Origin: Alphaproteobacteria bacterium
GTDB taxonomy: Bacteria > Pseudomonadota > Alphaproteobacteria > RS24
Reading direction: 5' to 3'
Assembly: GCA_015163825.1 (NCBI GenBank)
Contig: JAAOIL010000077.1
Coordinates: forward strand, 1-7,572
DNA length: 7,572 nucleotides
The translations under genes and the position numbers were made by a program. This document shows, one piece after another, positions 1 to 6,455 of this stretch. Every line of letters begins with the position of its first letter. The first letter of the stretch is position 1. The notes under the pieces are model-generated. The model was not told the DNA's origin, made no database searches, and saw only the letters and a program-made list of their open reading frames with translations.

Positions 1-103
1 CCGCCCGAAGAATTCCGAGCAGTGTGCCACCACCACCTCTGCCTTGCGTCCCCCAATTGACATCATCAGCTTTCCAAAATAGTCCGTAATTTTTTATAAA
101 CAT
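1..103 (-). CDS. N-terminal fragment of a hypothetical protein, possibly GIY-YIG nuclease family
   Basis: This gene is cut by the left edge; 34 codons are visible from the ATG at 103. The start is supported by a full Shine-Dalgarno AAGGAGG at 112-118 (minus strand), 8 bases upstream. The visible protein begins MFIKNYGLFWKADDVNWG and continues into a Gly-rich stretch (GRGGGGTLLG). From memory, a 'YGLFW..D.V.WG' start followed by a Gly-containing linker occurs at the N-terminus of a group of bacterial proteins that carry a GIY-YIG nuclease-like domain further on. That domain would lie outside the window, so the family call is tentative. The gene diverges from the 209-5634 unit and shares a 105-base intergenic region with it. 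I am fairly sure it is coding and unsure of its function. Confidence 0.6.
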   Translation of the reverse strand, partial: MFIKNYGLFWKADDVNWGTQGRGGGGTLLGILRA

Positions 104-172
104 TTTTAAGTCCTCCTTTCTATTATTTAGCATATCTAAAAAATTTTGCAACCTATTAAAAAAGCGCCACGA

Positions 173-202
173 TTGGACTTTTAGCCACAATTTCCCTATA
201 AA
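173..202 (+). promoter_or_regulatory. Predicted sigma70-type promoter for the 209-5634 unit
   Basis: A -35-like TTGGAC (173-178) and a -10-like TATAAA (197-202) are separated by 18 bases. A start about 7 bases after the -10 box falls at or next to the ATG at 209, which would make the transcript leaderless or nearly so. The only ribosome-binding-like sequence is a weak AAAGG run at 201-205, which overlaps the -10 box. For the divergent minus-strand gene, a TTGCAA at 146-151 followed by AT-rich sequence could act as a promoter, but that is weaker. No operator is obvious. Confidence 0.45.
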
Positions 203-208
203 AGGCGT

Positions 209-841
209 ATGGAGAGAAAATCACATTTGGGAAAATGGTTGTTGTCGGTGCTGGCATTACATGGGGTATTGATTGCGTGGTTAGTGCTAGACCCGCCACT
301 TGCACCCTTTATGCAAACAGCCGATGGCGCAGATGAAACCGCTTTATTGCTCTGGACGAGATATACGGCGCGCATATCTTTTGTTTATTTCCTATTCACT
401 TTTATCGCTTCGCCTTTAAGAGGACTTATGGGAGGGCTTATAGCGAATGCGACCACAAAATTTATCCGTCAATATAGGCGGGAATTAGGGCTATCGTTTG
501 CCCTTTCCCACACGATTCATCTGGGGGCGTTGATTGCCTATCTCACTTCGGGCGATTATCCCGCTCCCGCCAGCCTTCTTATCGGGGGCGGGTTAGGTTA
601 TCTGGCAATGTTCCTTATGGCGGCGACATCTACGCAATGGGGCTATACACGGCTAGGGGTTAATGGCTGGCGCTATTTACATAAAACGGGCATTCATATT
701 CTGGCTTTGATATTCGCCTTTGTCTATAGCGGCAAAGCCATTGCAGAGCCAAGCCCTATACATATAGCCCTATTCTCAGCATTGGTTTTATGCTATGTCT
801 TGCGCCTGATAGATTTCTTTAGAAAGAGGAGCAGACAATGA
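209..841 (+). CDS. MsrQ/ferric-reductase-like heme transmembrane protein
   Basis: The 210-residue protein has about six membrane helices (near residues 9-27, 52-70, 94-113, 122-142, 158-177 and 184-202). After the second helix comes RRELGL (90-95), then SHTIH with H101 and H104. A later helix begins WRYLHKTGIH with H158 and H163. This RR.LGL...H..H plus W..LH pattern is the signature of the ferric reductase-like transmembrane domain, including MsrQ, in which histidines bind b-type heme. I infer a heme-bearing inner-membrane electron carrier. No flavin or NAD domain is attached, and no msrP gene lies next to it, so I do not call it msrQ. It overlaps the following DM13 gene by 4 bases (ATGA), which implies coupled translation and a shared role. 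It is the first gene of the likely operon. Confidence 0.75.
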   Translation: MERKSHLGKWLLSVLALHGVLIAWLVLDPPLAPFMQTADGADETALLLWTRYTARISFVYFLFTFIASPLRGLMGGLIANATTKFIRQYRRELGLSFALSHTIHLGALIAYLTSGDYPAPASLLIGGGLGYLAMFLMAATSTQWGYTRLGVNGWRYLHKTGIHILALIFAFVYSGKAIAEPSPIHIALFSALVLCYVLRLIDFFRKRSRQ

Positions 842-1362
842 AAGACGCAATCAATAAAGCAACCATTATCGCCTTTTTTATCGGCGGTGTTTTAGGGGGC
901 GCAGCAGGTGGTGTCGCTGGCTTTGGGCTGGGCATTTATTACTTGCCGATTTTGGTGGAAGCAGAAGGCGCAACCACAAGAGAAGTTAAAACCGCAACAA
1001 AAGCCGCAAATTATAAAACTAATTTCAGACGCGATTTGAAAGGTAGCGATAGCCTCCATTGGGGGGAAGGCACACTTTATCTGGGGCGCGAAATTGGCGG
1101 GCAGTATTACTTCACCCTAGACGGACAAGTAAGCCCAGGTCCTGATTACAAACTCTACTTAGCACCTCGTTTTGTGGAAACAGAAGCAGATTTCCTCGCT
1201 ATCAAAGCGCAATCGGTGCGGGTGGCAGACATCAATGGCTTCACAAACTTCCGTGTATCCGTGCCGATGTCTATTGATCCAACACAATATGAAGCCGTTG
1301 TCGTATGGTGCGAAACATTTAGCCAGTTCATCACGGCTGGCACATTACGCCAAACAAATTAG
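838..1362 (+). CDS. Membrane-anchored DM13-domain protein
   Basis: The 174-residue protein has an N-terminal Gly-rich hydrophobic segment (about 8-36), read as a signal anchor, and a DM13-like domain from about residue 63 to the C-terminus. DM13 features include HWGEGTLYLG (74-83), the central SPGPDYKLYLAP (99-110) and the end VVVWCETFSQFITAGTL (155-171) with the family's conserved cysteine at C158. DM13 domains have been proposed to act in redox or electron transfer, often beside DOMON and cytochrome b561 domains in animals. The anchor would place the domain on the periplasmic side. The start is supported by AGAGGAG at 825-831, 6 bases upstream, and overlaps the preceding gene by 4 bases. 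Pairing with a heme membrane protein suggests the two form one redox unit; that is inference. Confidence 0.8.
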   Translation: MKDAINKATIIAFFIGGVLGGAAGGVAGFGLGIYYLPILVEAEGATTREVKTATKAANYKTNFRRDLKGSDSLHWGEGTLYLGREIGGQYYFTLDGQVSPGPDYKLYLAPRFVETEADFLAIKAQSVRVADINGFTNFRVSVPMSIDPTQYEAVVVWCETFSQFITAGTLRQTN

Positions 1363-1376
1363 AGGGTCGTTTCCAC

Positions 1377-2216
1377 GTGTCTGCACAAGTCAATATCAAA
1401 CGCACCAGTGTGCCACAAATCATCGCTCGCAAGGGGGGGGAGCCTCTGGTGTGCCTAACCTCTTACCATGCCCACACAGCAAGATTGATTGATCCTTATG
1501 TAGACCTCCTGCTTGTCGGTGATAGTCTGGGTATGGTTATGTATGGTATGGAGACAACGCTCGGTGTCACGTTGGATATGATGATAGCGCATGGGGCGGC
1601 AGTGGTGCGTGGTTCGCAAAAAGCCCTCATCGTTGTAGATATGCCGTTCGGCTCTTACGAGGAAAGCCCGACACAAGCCTTTCACAATGCGGCGCGGGTG
1701 CTGAAAGAAACAGGATGCCAAGCCATCAAATTAGAGGGGGGGTCTCGTATGGCAGAAACCGTGCATTATCTAACACAAAGGGGAATTCCTGTTATGGGTC
1801 ATATTGGTTTGACGCCTCAAAATGTAAATGTGTTGGGGGGGTTCAAAGCACAAGGGCTAGCGCAAGAAGAATGGGCGGCATTGCAAATAGATGCACAAGA
1901 TTTAGCCCAAGCGGGTGCGTTTTCTATCGTGCTGGAGGCGATGGCGGCAGGCTTGGCGGATAAGATAACAGCGGCGGTGTCTGTGCCAACGATAGGCATT
2001 GGGGCATCGGCTGCGTGTGATGGGCAGATATTGGTCAGCGAAGATATGCTGGGTCTCTCCCCTAAAGTGCCACGTTTTGTGAAAGAGTTTGCAACATTAG
2101 GGGCGCAAATCGCGGGGGCGGCAGAGGCTTATGGGCGAGAGGTGCGGGCAAGGCGTTTCCCAAGTGCAGAGAATACCTACACGACTAAATCCAAAAAGAA
2201 GGAGCCTACGAAATGA
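1377..2216 (+). CDS. panB: 3-methyl-2-oxobutanoate hydroxymethyltransferase
   Basis: PanB transfers a hydroxymethyl group from 5,10-methylene-tetrahydrofolate to 2-oxoisovalerate to give ketopantoate, the first committed step of pantothenate and coenzyme A synthesis, in the cytoplasm. The 279-residue protein shows the family landmarks in order: KGGEPLVCLTSYHA (19-32), LLVGDS (45-50, D49), VVDMPFGSYEES (86-97, D88), IKLEGG (117-122, E120), GHIGLTPQ (141-148), VLEAM with the likely catalytic E187, and TIGIGA (205-210). D49, D88 and E120 match the metal ligands. The start is GTG at 1377, preceded by AGAGGG at 1361-1366; no ATG lies near. It is slightly longer than the roughly 264-residue E. coli enzyme because of a Lys-rich C-terminal tail. 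The coding sequence has G runs of 8, 7 and 7 at 1433-1440, 1736-1742 and 1835-1841. It overlaps the next gene by 4 bases. Confidence 0.96.
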   Translation: MSAQVNIKRTSVPQIIARKGGEPLVCLTSYHAHTARLIDPYVDLLLVGDSLGMVMYGMETTLGVTLDMMIAHGAAVVRGSQKALIVVDMPFGSYEESPTQAFHNAARVLKETGCQAIKLEGGSRMAETVHYLTQRGIPVMGHIGLTPQNVNVLGGFKAQGLAQEEWAALQIDAQDLAQAGAFSIVLEAMAAGLADKITAAVSVPTIGIGASAACDGQILVSEDMLGLSPKVPRFVKEFATLGAQIAGAAEAYGREVRARRFPSAENTYTTKSKKKEPTK

Positions 2217-2851
2217 GTGATGTTTTCGCCGAAGTCAATGCAGATTTACGCAAAGACAGGCTACAAAGCCTATGGGATAAATATGGCTATTATGTGCTTG
2301 GCGCAATAGCGGCGATTATATTGGGCGTTGGCGCACAAGCTGGTTATTCATCACTCCAGCGCACGGCAAATGAAGAGGCGAGTGTGCGCTATGCGGCACT
2401 CGTGGCAACGGCACCAACACAAGAATCATTAGCGGCATTTGCCAGTGCCGAAGATAATGGCTATGGGGCATTAGCGGCATTTACATTGGCGGTGCAACAA
2501 GCCGAAGCGGGGGCTATGCGTGAGGCGTTATCGGGTTTTGACGCCTTGGCGACACAAAATGATTTACCAAAGGGCTTACAAGATTATGCGCGTTTGCAGG
2601 CGGCGATTATTTTGCTAGATAGCGCCAGCGGCAGTGCCGATGATATTGCGGCACGGCTTGCCCCTTTATTGGCGCAGACAGGGGGCTTTAGCCCTATGGC
2701 ACGCGATATTATGGGGCTGGCGTGGATAAAGTCTGGCGATAAAGATAAGGCACGCGCCCTTTTTGAAGCCCAAAAAACAGACGAGACGACTTCACGCTTT
2801 GCTAGAGAACGCGCGAATATTATGCTAGACACATTAGGCAACAAAAAATAG
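2213..2851 (+). CDS. YfgM-like membrane-anchored tetratricopeptide protein
   Basis: The 212-residue protein starts with a short charged cytoplasmic stretch (DVFAEVNADLRKDRLQSLWD, 3-22), then one membrane helix (about 27-45), then an Ala-rich all-helical region containing degenerate TPR-type repeats. This layout matches the YfgM/TPR_21 family. In enterobacteria YfgM associates with the SecYEG translocon and the periplasmic chaperone network. It also lies next to bamB and der in E. coli, so both the order and the architecture support the call. The start has GAAGGAG at 2198-2204, 8 bases upstream, and overlaps panB through ATGA, indicating translational coupling. The alphaproteobacterial members are distant from E. 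coli YfgM, so the exact partner is inference. Confidence 0.82.
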   Translation: MSDVFAEVNADLRKDRLQSLWDKYGYYVLGAIAAIILGVGAQAGYSSLQRTANEEASVRYAALVATAPTQESLAAFASAEDNGYGALAAFTLAVQQAEAGAMREALSGFDALATQNDLPKGLQDYARLQAAIILLDSASGSADDIAARLAPLLAQTGGFSPMARDIMGLAWIKSGDKDKARALFEAQKTDETTSRFARERANIMLDTLGNKK

Positions 2852-2862
2852 GTGGCGTTATT

Positions 2863-4173
2863 ATGAAACAGATAAAATCACGATTGAACTTTTTACTTTT
2901 GGCATTGCCACTATTGGTGGTGGCTTGCACCCCTGCGGAAAAATCATTGGAGGGCGAGCGCATTTCGGTCTTAAGTTTTGAGCAAAACATTAGCCCCGAC
3001 CCACGTGTGCAAGAGGGGGTTATTCGTGTGCCGCCTAGTTTCCGCAATAGTGATTGGGCAAATCCGGGGGGCTTTGCAAGCCATGCCGCCTATCATTTAG
3101 CCCTTGCCAATACAGACCCATATTTTTCTGTGCCGATGGTGGGCGGCAACACCCGCAATCGCCGTATGAAATCGCCACCAGTGGTGGGGGGCGGCAAAGT
3201 ATTCGCAATGGGCGCGGCACTAGATGTCGTCGCTGTTGATGCCAATAGTGGCGAACATTTATGGGAACAATCGCTCGTCCCCGTCGGCAAACGTGTTGAT
3301 AGCGGCTTTGGCGGCGGCGTCGCCTATGGTGATGGGCGGGTGTTTGTAACCACAGGCTTTGGCGAAATCATCGCGCTATCCGCTACAACAGGCGAAGTCA
3401 TTTGGCGCAAACAAAATAATGTGCCATTCTCAAATGCACCGACAATACGTTCGGGACGGCTATATGTTGTCGCGCGGGATAGTCGCTTGCAAGTTCTCTC
3501 GACAACAGATGGCAGTTTCGTTTGGGAATATAGCGCCATCGCAGAAAGTGCCAGTATTTTATCCGCCTCTAGCCCCGCCGTGTCGGAGCAGATTGTCGTG
3601 GTCGGCTTTAGTTCGGGCGAAGTATCAGGCTTGCGAAGCCTCAACGGCACCCGCGCTTGGGAGGATACATTATCAGGCAGAGCCCGCCAAATCACGCCTT
3701 TGTCAGAACTGAATGCGATTGTCGGGCGACCCGTTATTGACCGCGATAGGGCTTTCGCTGTCAGCCATGGCGGACGCATGATCTCCCTAGATATTCGCAC
3801 AGGCGAACGCATCTGGACTGCCGATATTGGCTCGGCAGAAACGCCATGGGTTATGGGCGATTATATTTTGGTGATGTCGCTAGAAGGGCAAGTCATTTGC
3901 CTATCACGCGAACAAGGGCGGGTGCGTTGGGTGCAAACACCCGATGACTTCACGCCAGCGCAAAAGCCAGCAGCATTTTGGACGGCGCCTATCTTGGCAG
4001 GGGGGCGAATACTTATCACCTCATCGCGTGGTGAAATCGTCGCCCTTGACCCCGCCGATGGCGCACATCGTGAAACGATAAACCTTAACACCTCTATAAG
4101 TGTGTCGCCTGTGGTGGCGAATAACACACTTTACATCCTCGCCAATGATGGACGCCTCATCGCGAGACGTTAG
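2863..4173 (+). CDS. bamB: Outer-membrane assembly lipoprotein BamB (PQQ-type beta-propeller)
   Basis: BamB is a lipoprotein of the BAM complex, which folds beta-barrel proteins into the outer membrane; it binds BamA from the periplasmic side. The 436-residue protein begins with a lipoprotein signal ending in LLVVAC, with C22 the lipidated residue. It then shows seven clear PQQ-propeller blade signatures of the form 'vvALda.tGe.iW', near residues 122-135, 169-182, 209-222, 254-267, 306-319, 344-357 and 392-405; an eighth blade is probably formed by the termini. The segment before the first blade (about 23-100) is longer than in E. coli BamB (about 392 residues in total). The start is ATG at 2863 with TAGGTGG at 2849-2855 overlapping the preceding stop. 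Position between the YfgM-like gene and der supports the identity. Confidence 0.92.
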   Translation: MKQIKSRLNFLLLALPLLVVACTPAEKSLEGERISVLSFEQNISPDPRVQEGVIRVPPSFRNSDWANPGGFASHAAYHLALANTDPYFSVPMVGGNTRNRRMKSPPVVGGGKVFAMGAALDVVAVDANSGEHLWEQSLVPVGKRVDSGFGGGVAYGDGRVFVTTGFGEIIALSATTGEVIWRKQNNVPFSNAPTIRSGRLYVVARDSRLQVLSTTDGSFVWEYSAIAESASILSASSPAVSEQIVVVGFSSGEVSGLRSLNGTRAWEDTLSGRARQITPLSELNAIVGRPVIDRDRAFAVSHGGRMISLDIRTGERIWTADIGSAETPWVMGDYILVMSLEGQVICLSREQGRVRWVQTPDDFTPAQKPAAFWTAPILAGGRILITSSRGEIVALDPADGAHRETINLNTSISVSPVVANNTLYILANDGRLIARR

Positions 4174-4188
4174 AGGGCGAGATATGCA

Positions 4189-5634
4189 ATGTCAGAAACG
4201 CCGCCAGAGATAGAGCCAGAAACTCTACCCTCCCTTACGCTCGCCACCCCTTTTACATTGGCTATTGTCGGGCGACCGAATGTTGGTAAATCCACACTCT
4301 TTAATCGCCTAGTCGGGCGACGCGCGGCATTGGTTGATGACAAACCGGGTGTCACGCGCGACCGCCGCTTTGGTGATGCCTCCTTAGGGGAGTTGCGGTT
4401 TCGTATCATAGACACGGCTGGTTTTGAAGATGGCAAGGCGGGCACCTTAATCGCCAATATGCGAGAGCAAACGGAAATGGCGGTGCAAGAAGCCGATATG
4501 GTTTTGTTTTTAACCGATGCCATCGCTGGCATTTTACCAGAGGACGAAGCCTTTGCTCGCTTATTGCGGGTGCATAATGTGCCGCTTATCCTCGCCGCCA
4601 ACAAAGCCGAAAGTGCGCGCGGCGTTGCAGGGGTGCAAGAGGCTTATCGTCTGGGCTTTGGGGAGGCGATAACATTATCTGCCGAACACGGACATGGTAT
4701 GGACGCGATTTATACAATCTTGCGCGAAGCGATGCCTCGTGATGAGTTTGACGATATAGACGAAGACCTTGATGAAAACTTTGATAGCGACACCCCTTTT
4801 GTTGATGACATCAACAAGCCTTTGCGTGTGGCTGTTATTGGTCGCCCGAATGCGGGTAAATCTACGCTTATCAATCATCTGCTGCAACAAAATCGCTTGC
4901 TGACATCACCAGAGGCGGGCACGACACGCGACAGCATCTCCGTTGATTGGATTTGGAAAAGCGAACAAGGCGATCGCCTCATTATGCTGTGGGACACGGC
5001 TGGTATTCGGCGCAAAGCACGGGTGCAGAAAAAAATAGAAAAACTATCAGTGGCAGATGCCCTTCGTGCCGTGCGCTTTGCGGAAGTTGTCGTGCTCATG
5101 ATGGATATTGACAGCCCCTTTGATAAACAAGATGTGCAACTGGCAGACCTCATCGCACGCGAGGGCAGGGCATTGGTGATAGGGCTCAATAAATGCGACA
5201 CAGATTACAGCGCCGGCATTATAGATGAACTGGTGGAAGATAAATTCCGCTATGCGCTTAGCCATTGGCGGGGGCTGCCGATACTTAAACTCTCCGCCAA
5301 AACAGGTAAGGGCATGGCACGGCTTATGCCCGCCGTGCAACATCAATATGAATTATGGAATACACGTATCTCAACCGCTAAACTCAATAAATGGCTGGAG
5401 GAGGTGACATCAAACCATCCGCCACCAGCAGATAGAGGCCGCCCCGTGCGCTTGCGCTATATGACACAAGCCAAAAGCCGCCCCCCCACATTCATCATCT
5501 TCTCTAGTCGGGGCAAGGCAGTGCCCGAAAGTTATAAACGCTATCTGATTAACGAACTACGCAACCACTTCAACCTTGACGGCTGCCCCATCCGCCTATT
5601 CCTCCGCCAAGGCACCAACCCTTATGGAAAATGA
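4189..5634 (+). CDS. der: Double-domain GTPase Der (EngA), ribosome assembly factor
   Basis: Der is an essential GTPase needed for maturation of the 50S ribosomal subunit. The 481-residue protein has two G domains in tandem and a C-terminal KH-like domain. In the first domain: GRPNVGKS (28-35), PGVTRDR (53-59), DTAG (75-78), NKAE (138-141). An acidic linker (about 185-207) follows. In the second: GRPNAGKS (218-225), AGTTRDS (243-249), DTAG (269-272), NKCD (334-337), SAKTG (369-373). The KH-like domain covers about 390-481 and ends in a conserved-looking FLRQGTNPYGK. NKAE in place of NKxD in the first domain occurs in other Der proteins and is not a defect. The ATG at 4189 follows a GAGGG-type ribosome binding site at 4173-4177; an ATG at 4184 is out of frame. 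Its 3' end overlaps the convergent small gene by 13 bases. Confidence 0.98.
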   Translation: MSETPPEIEPETLPSLTLATPFTLAIVGRPNVGKSTLFNRLVGRRAALVDDKPGVTRDRRFGDASLGELRFRIIDTAGFEDGKAGTLIANMREQTEMAVQEADMVLFLTDAIAGILPEDEAFARLLRVHNVPLILAANKAESARGVAGVQEAYRLGFGEAITLSAEHGHGMDAIYTILREAMPRDEFDDIDEDLDENFDSDTPFVDDINKPLRVAVIGRPNAGKSTLINHLLQQNRLLTSPEAGTTRDSISVDWIWKSEQGDRLIMLWDTAGIRRKARVQKKIEKLSVADALRAVRFAEVVVLMMDIDSPFDKQDVQLADLIAREGRALVIGLNKCDTDYSAGIIDELVEDKFRYALSHWRGLPILKLSAKTGKGMARLMPAVQHQYELWNTRISTAKLNKWLEEVTSNHPPPADRGRPVRLRYMTQAKSRPPTFIIFSSRGKAVPESYKRYLINELRNHFNLDGCPIRLFLRQGTNPYGK

Positions 5635-5819
5635 GAACCCATATCAAGCATATCGGCAATAAAATGAACTATTTCAGGATCATCTTTATATTTACGAAGT
5701 AGAGGAACGACCTCATGATGCCCCTCTGGTATCCCGTATTCACTTTCAGGCATAAAGATTGTTAGTTCGTGTGTTTCTTCATTGATGCCATAGCTATGAC
5801 CTATTGTTAGCAGTTCCAT
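5622..5819 (-). CDS. Small acidic protein of unknown function beside the restriction gene
   Basis: This 65-residue protein belongs to no family I recognise. It is acidic (9 Glu and 4 Asp against 3 Lys/Arg) and has six His residues. It has no membrane helix and no visible helix-turn-helix, so it does not look like a classical controller protein of restriction systems. It contains a short beta-like start, a Pro/Gly turn (EYGIPEGHHE, 28-37), and a probable helix from about residue 38 to 60. The ATG at 5819 is chosen because AAGGAGG lies at 5825-5831, 5 bases upstream. An in-frame GTG at 5852 would place that perfect site inside the gene. It follows the endonuclease gene by 54 bases on the same strand, so co-transcription with the restriction genes is plausible. 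Its 3' end overlaps der by 13 bases. Confidence 0.7.
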   Translation of the reverse strand: MELLTIGHSYGINEETHELTIFMPESEYGIPEGHHEVVPLLRKYKDDPEIVHFIADMLDMGSHFP

Positions 5820-5825
5820 ATCAAC

Positions 5826-5840
5826 CTCCTTGTTAAGGAG
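5826..5840 (-). promoter_or_regulatory. Hairpin sequestering the ribosome binding site of the small acidic gene
   Basis: On the minus strand the sequence reads CTCCTT-AAC-AAGGAG, a perfect 6-base-pair stem with a 3-base loop. The right arm is the Shine-Dalgarno sequence of the gene starting at 5819. In RNA the left arm can pair with it completely and hide it from the ribosome. The inverted repeat is directly visible; a regulatory role is inference. Confidence 0.5.
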
Positions 5841-5873
5841 TGAAAAGATCACACTTCAAGATCGCCGTCAAGT

Positions 5874-6416
5874 CTATTTTAATGAATTTTCGTCTAGTTT
5901 AACGCTGTCCCATGGAAGTGTTTCAATAAAATAATTACTGCCAATATCTTTTATATATTTTTTGACATCGTCATATTTTTTATCCTCAAACCAATCATTC
6001 AAAAGAAAAATAAATTGAACCTTATATGGAAGGCTTTTAATTAAGCGGCTATATTGTTTTGTTTTGAAATCACTGGTTTGCAGTTTCTCATCGACAGAAC
6101 CACCCCCGCTTTGGAATTTCTTTTCAATAATATAAACGACTTTTGCTTTATGATTGACAACTGCCGTATCTGGCAACAATTTTGACGAAAGAATTTCCTT
6201 CCAGTCAATTTCTTTGGGCATTAGAAATTTTGTATATAATCCATGCTTTTCGTAAATGGATGCAATGCATTCATTATTATAAAAAATATCATCGCCTTTA
6301 ACAGTAAGATAGGATAGTTTTTTGAGTTCCTCAAGAATATCAGTATCACGTTCAAATTTTAAACCATTGCAGTTTGTTTGTGCGCCTCCGCCGTGTTTGT
6401 TCTTTTCTCTTGCCAT
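5874..6416 (-). CDS. Putative type II restriction endonuclease, PD-(D/E)XK fold
   Basis: The 180-residue protein carries a nuclease core of the PD-(D/E)XK type: PD at 82-83 (D83), then after a beta-strand (KVVYIIEKK) E98 and K100, giving D...ExK. SGGGSVDEKLQT (103-114) follows, and a later strand (VQFIFLLNDW, 133-142) fits the fold. The N-terminal GLKFE (18-22) resembles the G..FE helix that often precedes the core in type II enzymes. It starts 39 bases after the methyltransferase stop on the same strand, which supports a cognate restriction partner. I cannot assign a recognition sequence. No clear ribosome binding site precedes the ATG at 6416, consistent with low expression. The gene is very AT-rich: 5941-6000 and 6241-6300 contain 15 and 18 G+C of 60, against 39 of 60 in der at 4321-4380. 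This suggests recent transfer. Confidence 0.75.
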   Translation of the reverse strand: MAREKNKHGGGAQTNCNGLKFERDTDILEELKKLSYLTVKGDDIFYNNECIASIYEKHGLYTKFLMPKEIDWKEILSSKLLPDTAVVNHKAKVVYIIEKKFQSGGGSVDEKLQTSDFKTKQYSRLIKSLPYKVQFIFLLNDWFEDKKYDDVKKYIKDIGSNYFIETLPWDSVKLDENSLK

Positions 6417-6436
6417 ACTGCAAGGTATAGCGATTC

Positions 6437-6449
6437 GCCCTTCAAGGGC
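6437..6449. repeat. 13-bp palindrome between methyltransferase and endonuclease genes
   Basis: GCCCTTCAAGGGC is a perfect inverted repeat around one central base. It lies in the 39-base gap between the methyltransferase stop and the endonuclease start. It could be a protein-binding site or a small RNA hairpin (4-bp stem, 5-base loop). There is no U-run after it in either direction, so it is not a standard terminator. Confidence 0.4.
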
Positions 6450-6455
6450 TAATTA

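Noticed and set aside
209..841. Calling the membrane protein MsrQ outright
   Set aside because: The heme-ligand pattern fits, but no msrP gene is adjacent and the actual partner is a DM13 protein, so only a family-level call is justified.
1172..1492. Plus-strand open frame spanning the DM13-panB junction
   Set aside because: It overlaps the ends of two well-supported genes in another frame and has no start signal or domain.
3324..3812. Minus-strand open frame of 162 codons inside bamB
   Set aside because: It lies fully within a gene with clear propeller repeats, has no ribosome binding site and no recognisable domain; it is a by-product of bamB codon use.
4170..4604. Minus-strand open frame of 144 codons opposite der
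   Set aside because: It is antisense to the first G domain of der, Ser/Arg-rich without motifs, as expected of a shadow frame.
5622..5819. Small protein as a restriction controller (C) protein
   Set aside because: C proteins are basic or neutral helix-turn-helix proteins usually placed before the endonuclease; this one is acidic, lies after it and shows no helix-turn-helix pattern.
5820..5852. GTG at 5852 as the start of the small acidic gene, adding 11 residues
   Set aside because: It would put a perfect Shine-Dalgarno at 5825-5831 inside the coding region, just ahead of an in-frame ATG; the ATG at 5819 is far better supported.
6437..6449. Intrinsic terminator after the methyltransferase
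   Set aside because: The palindrome has at most a short stem and no U-run on either side, and the endonuclease follows at once on the same strand.
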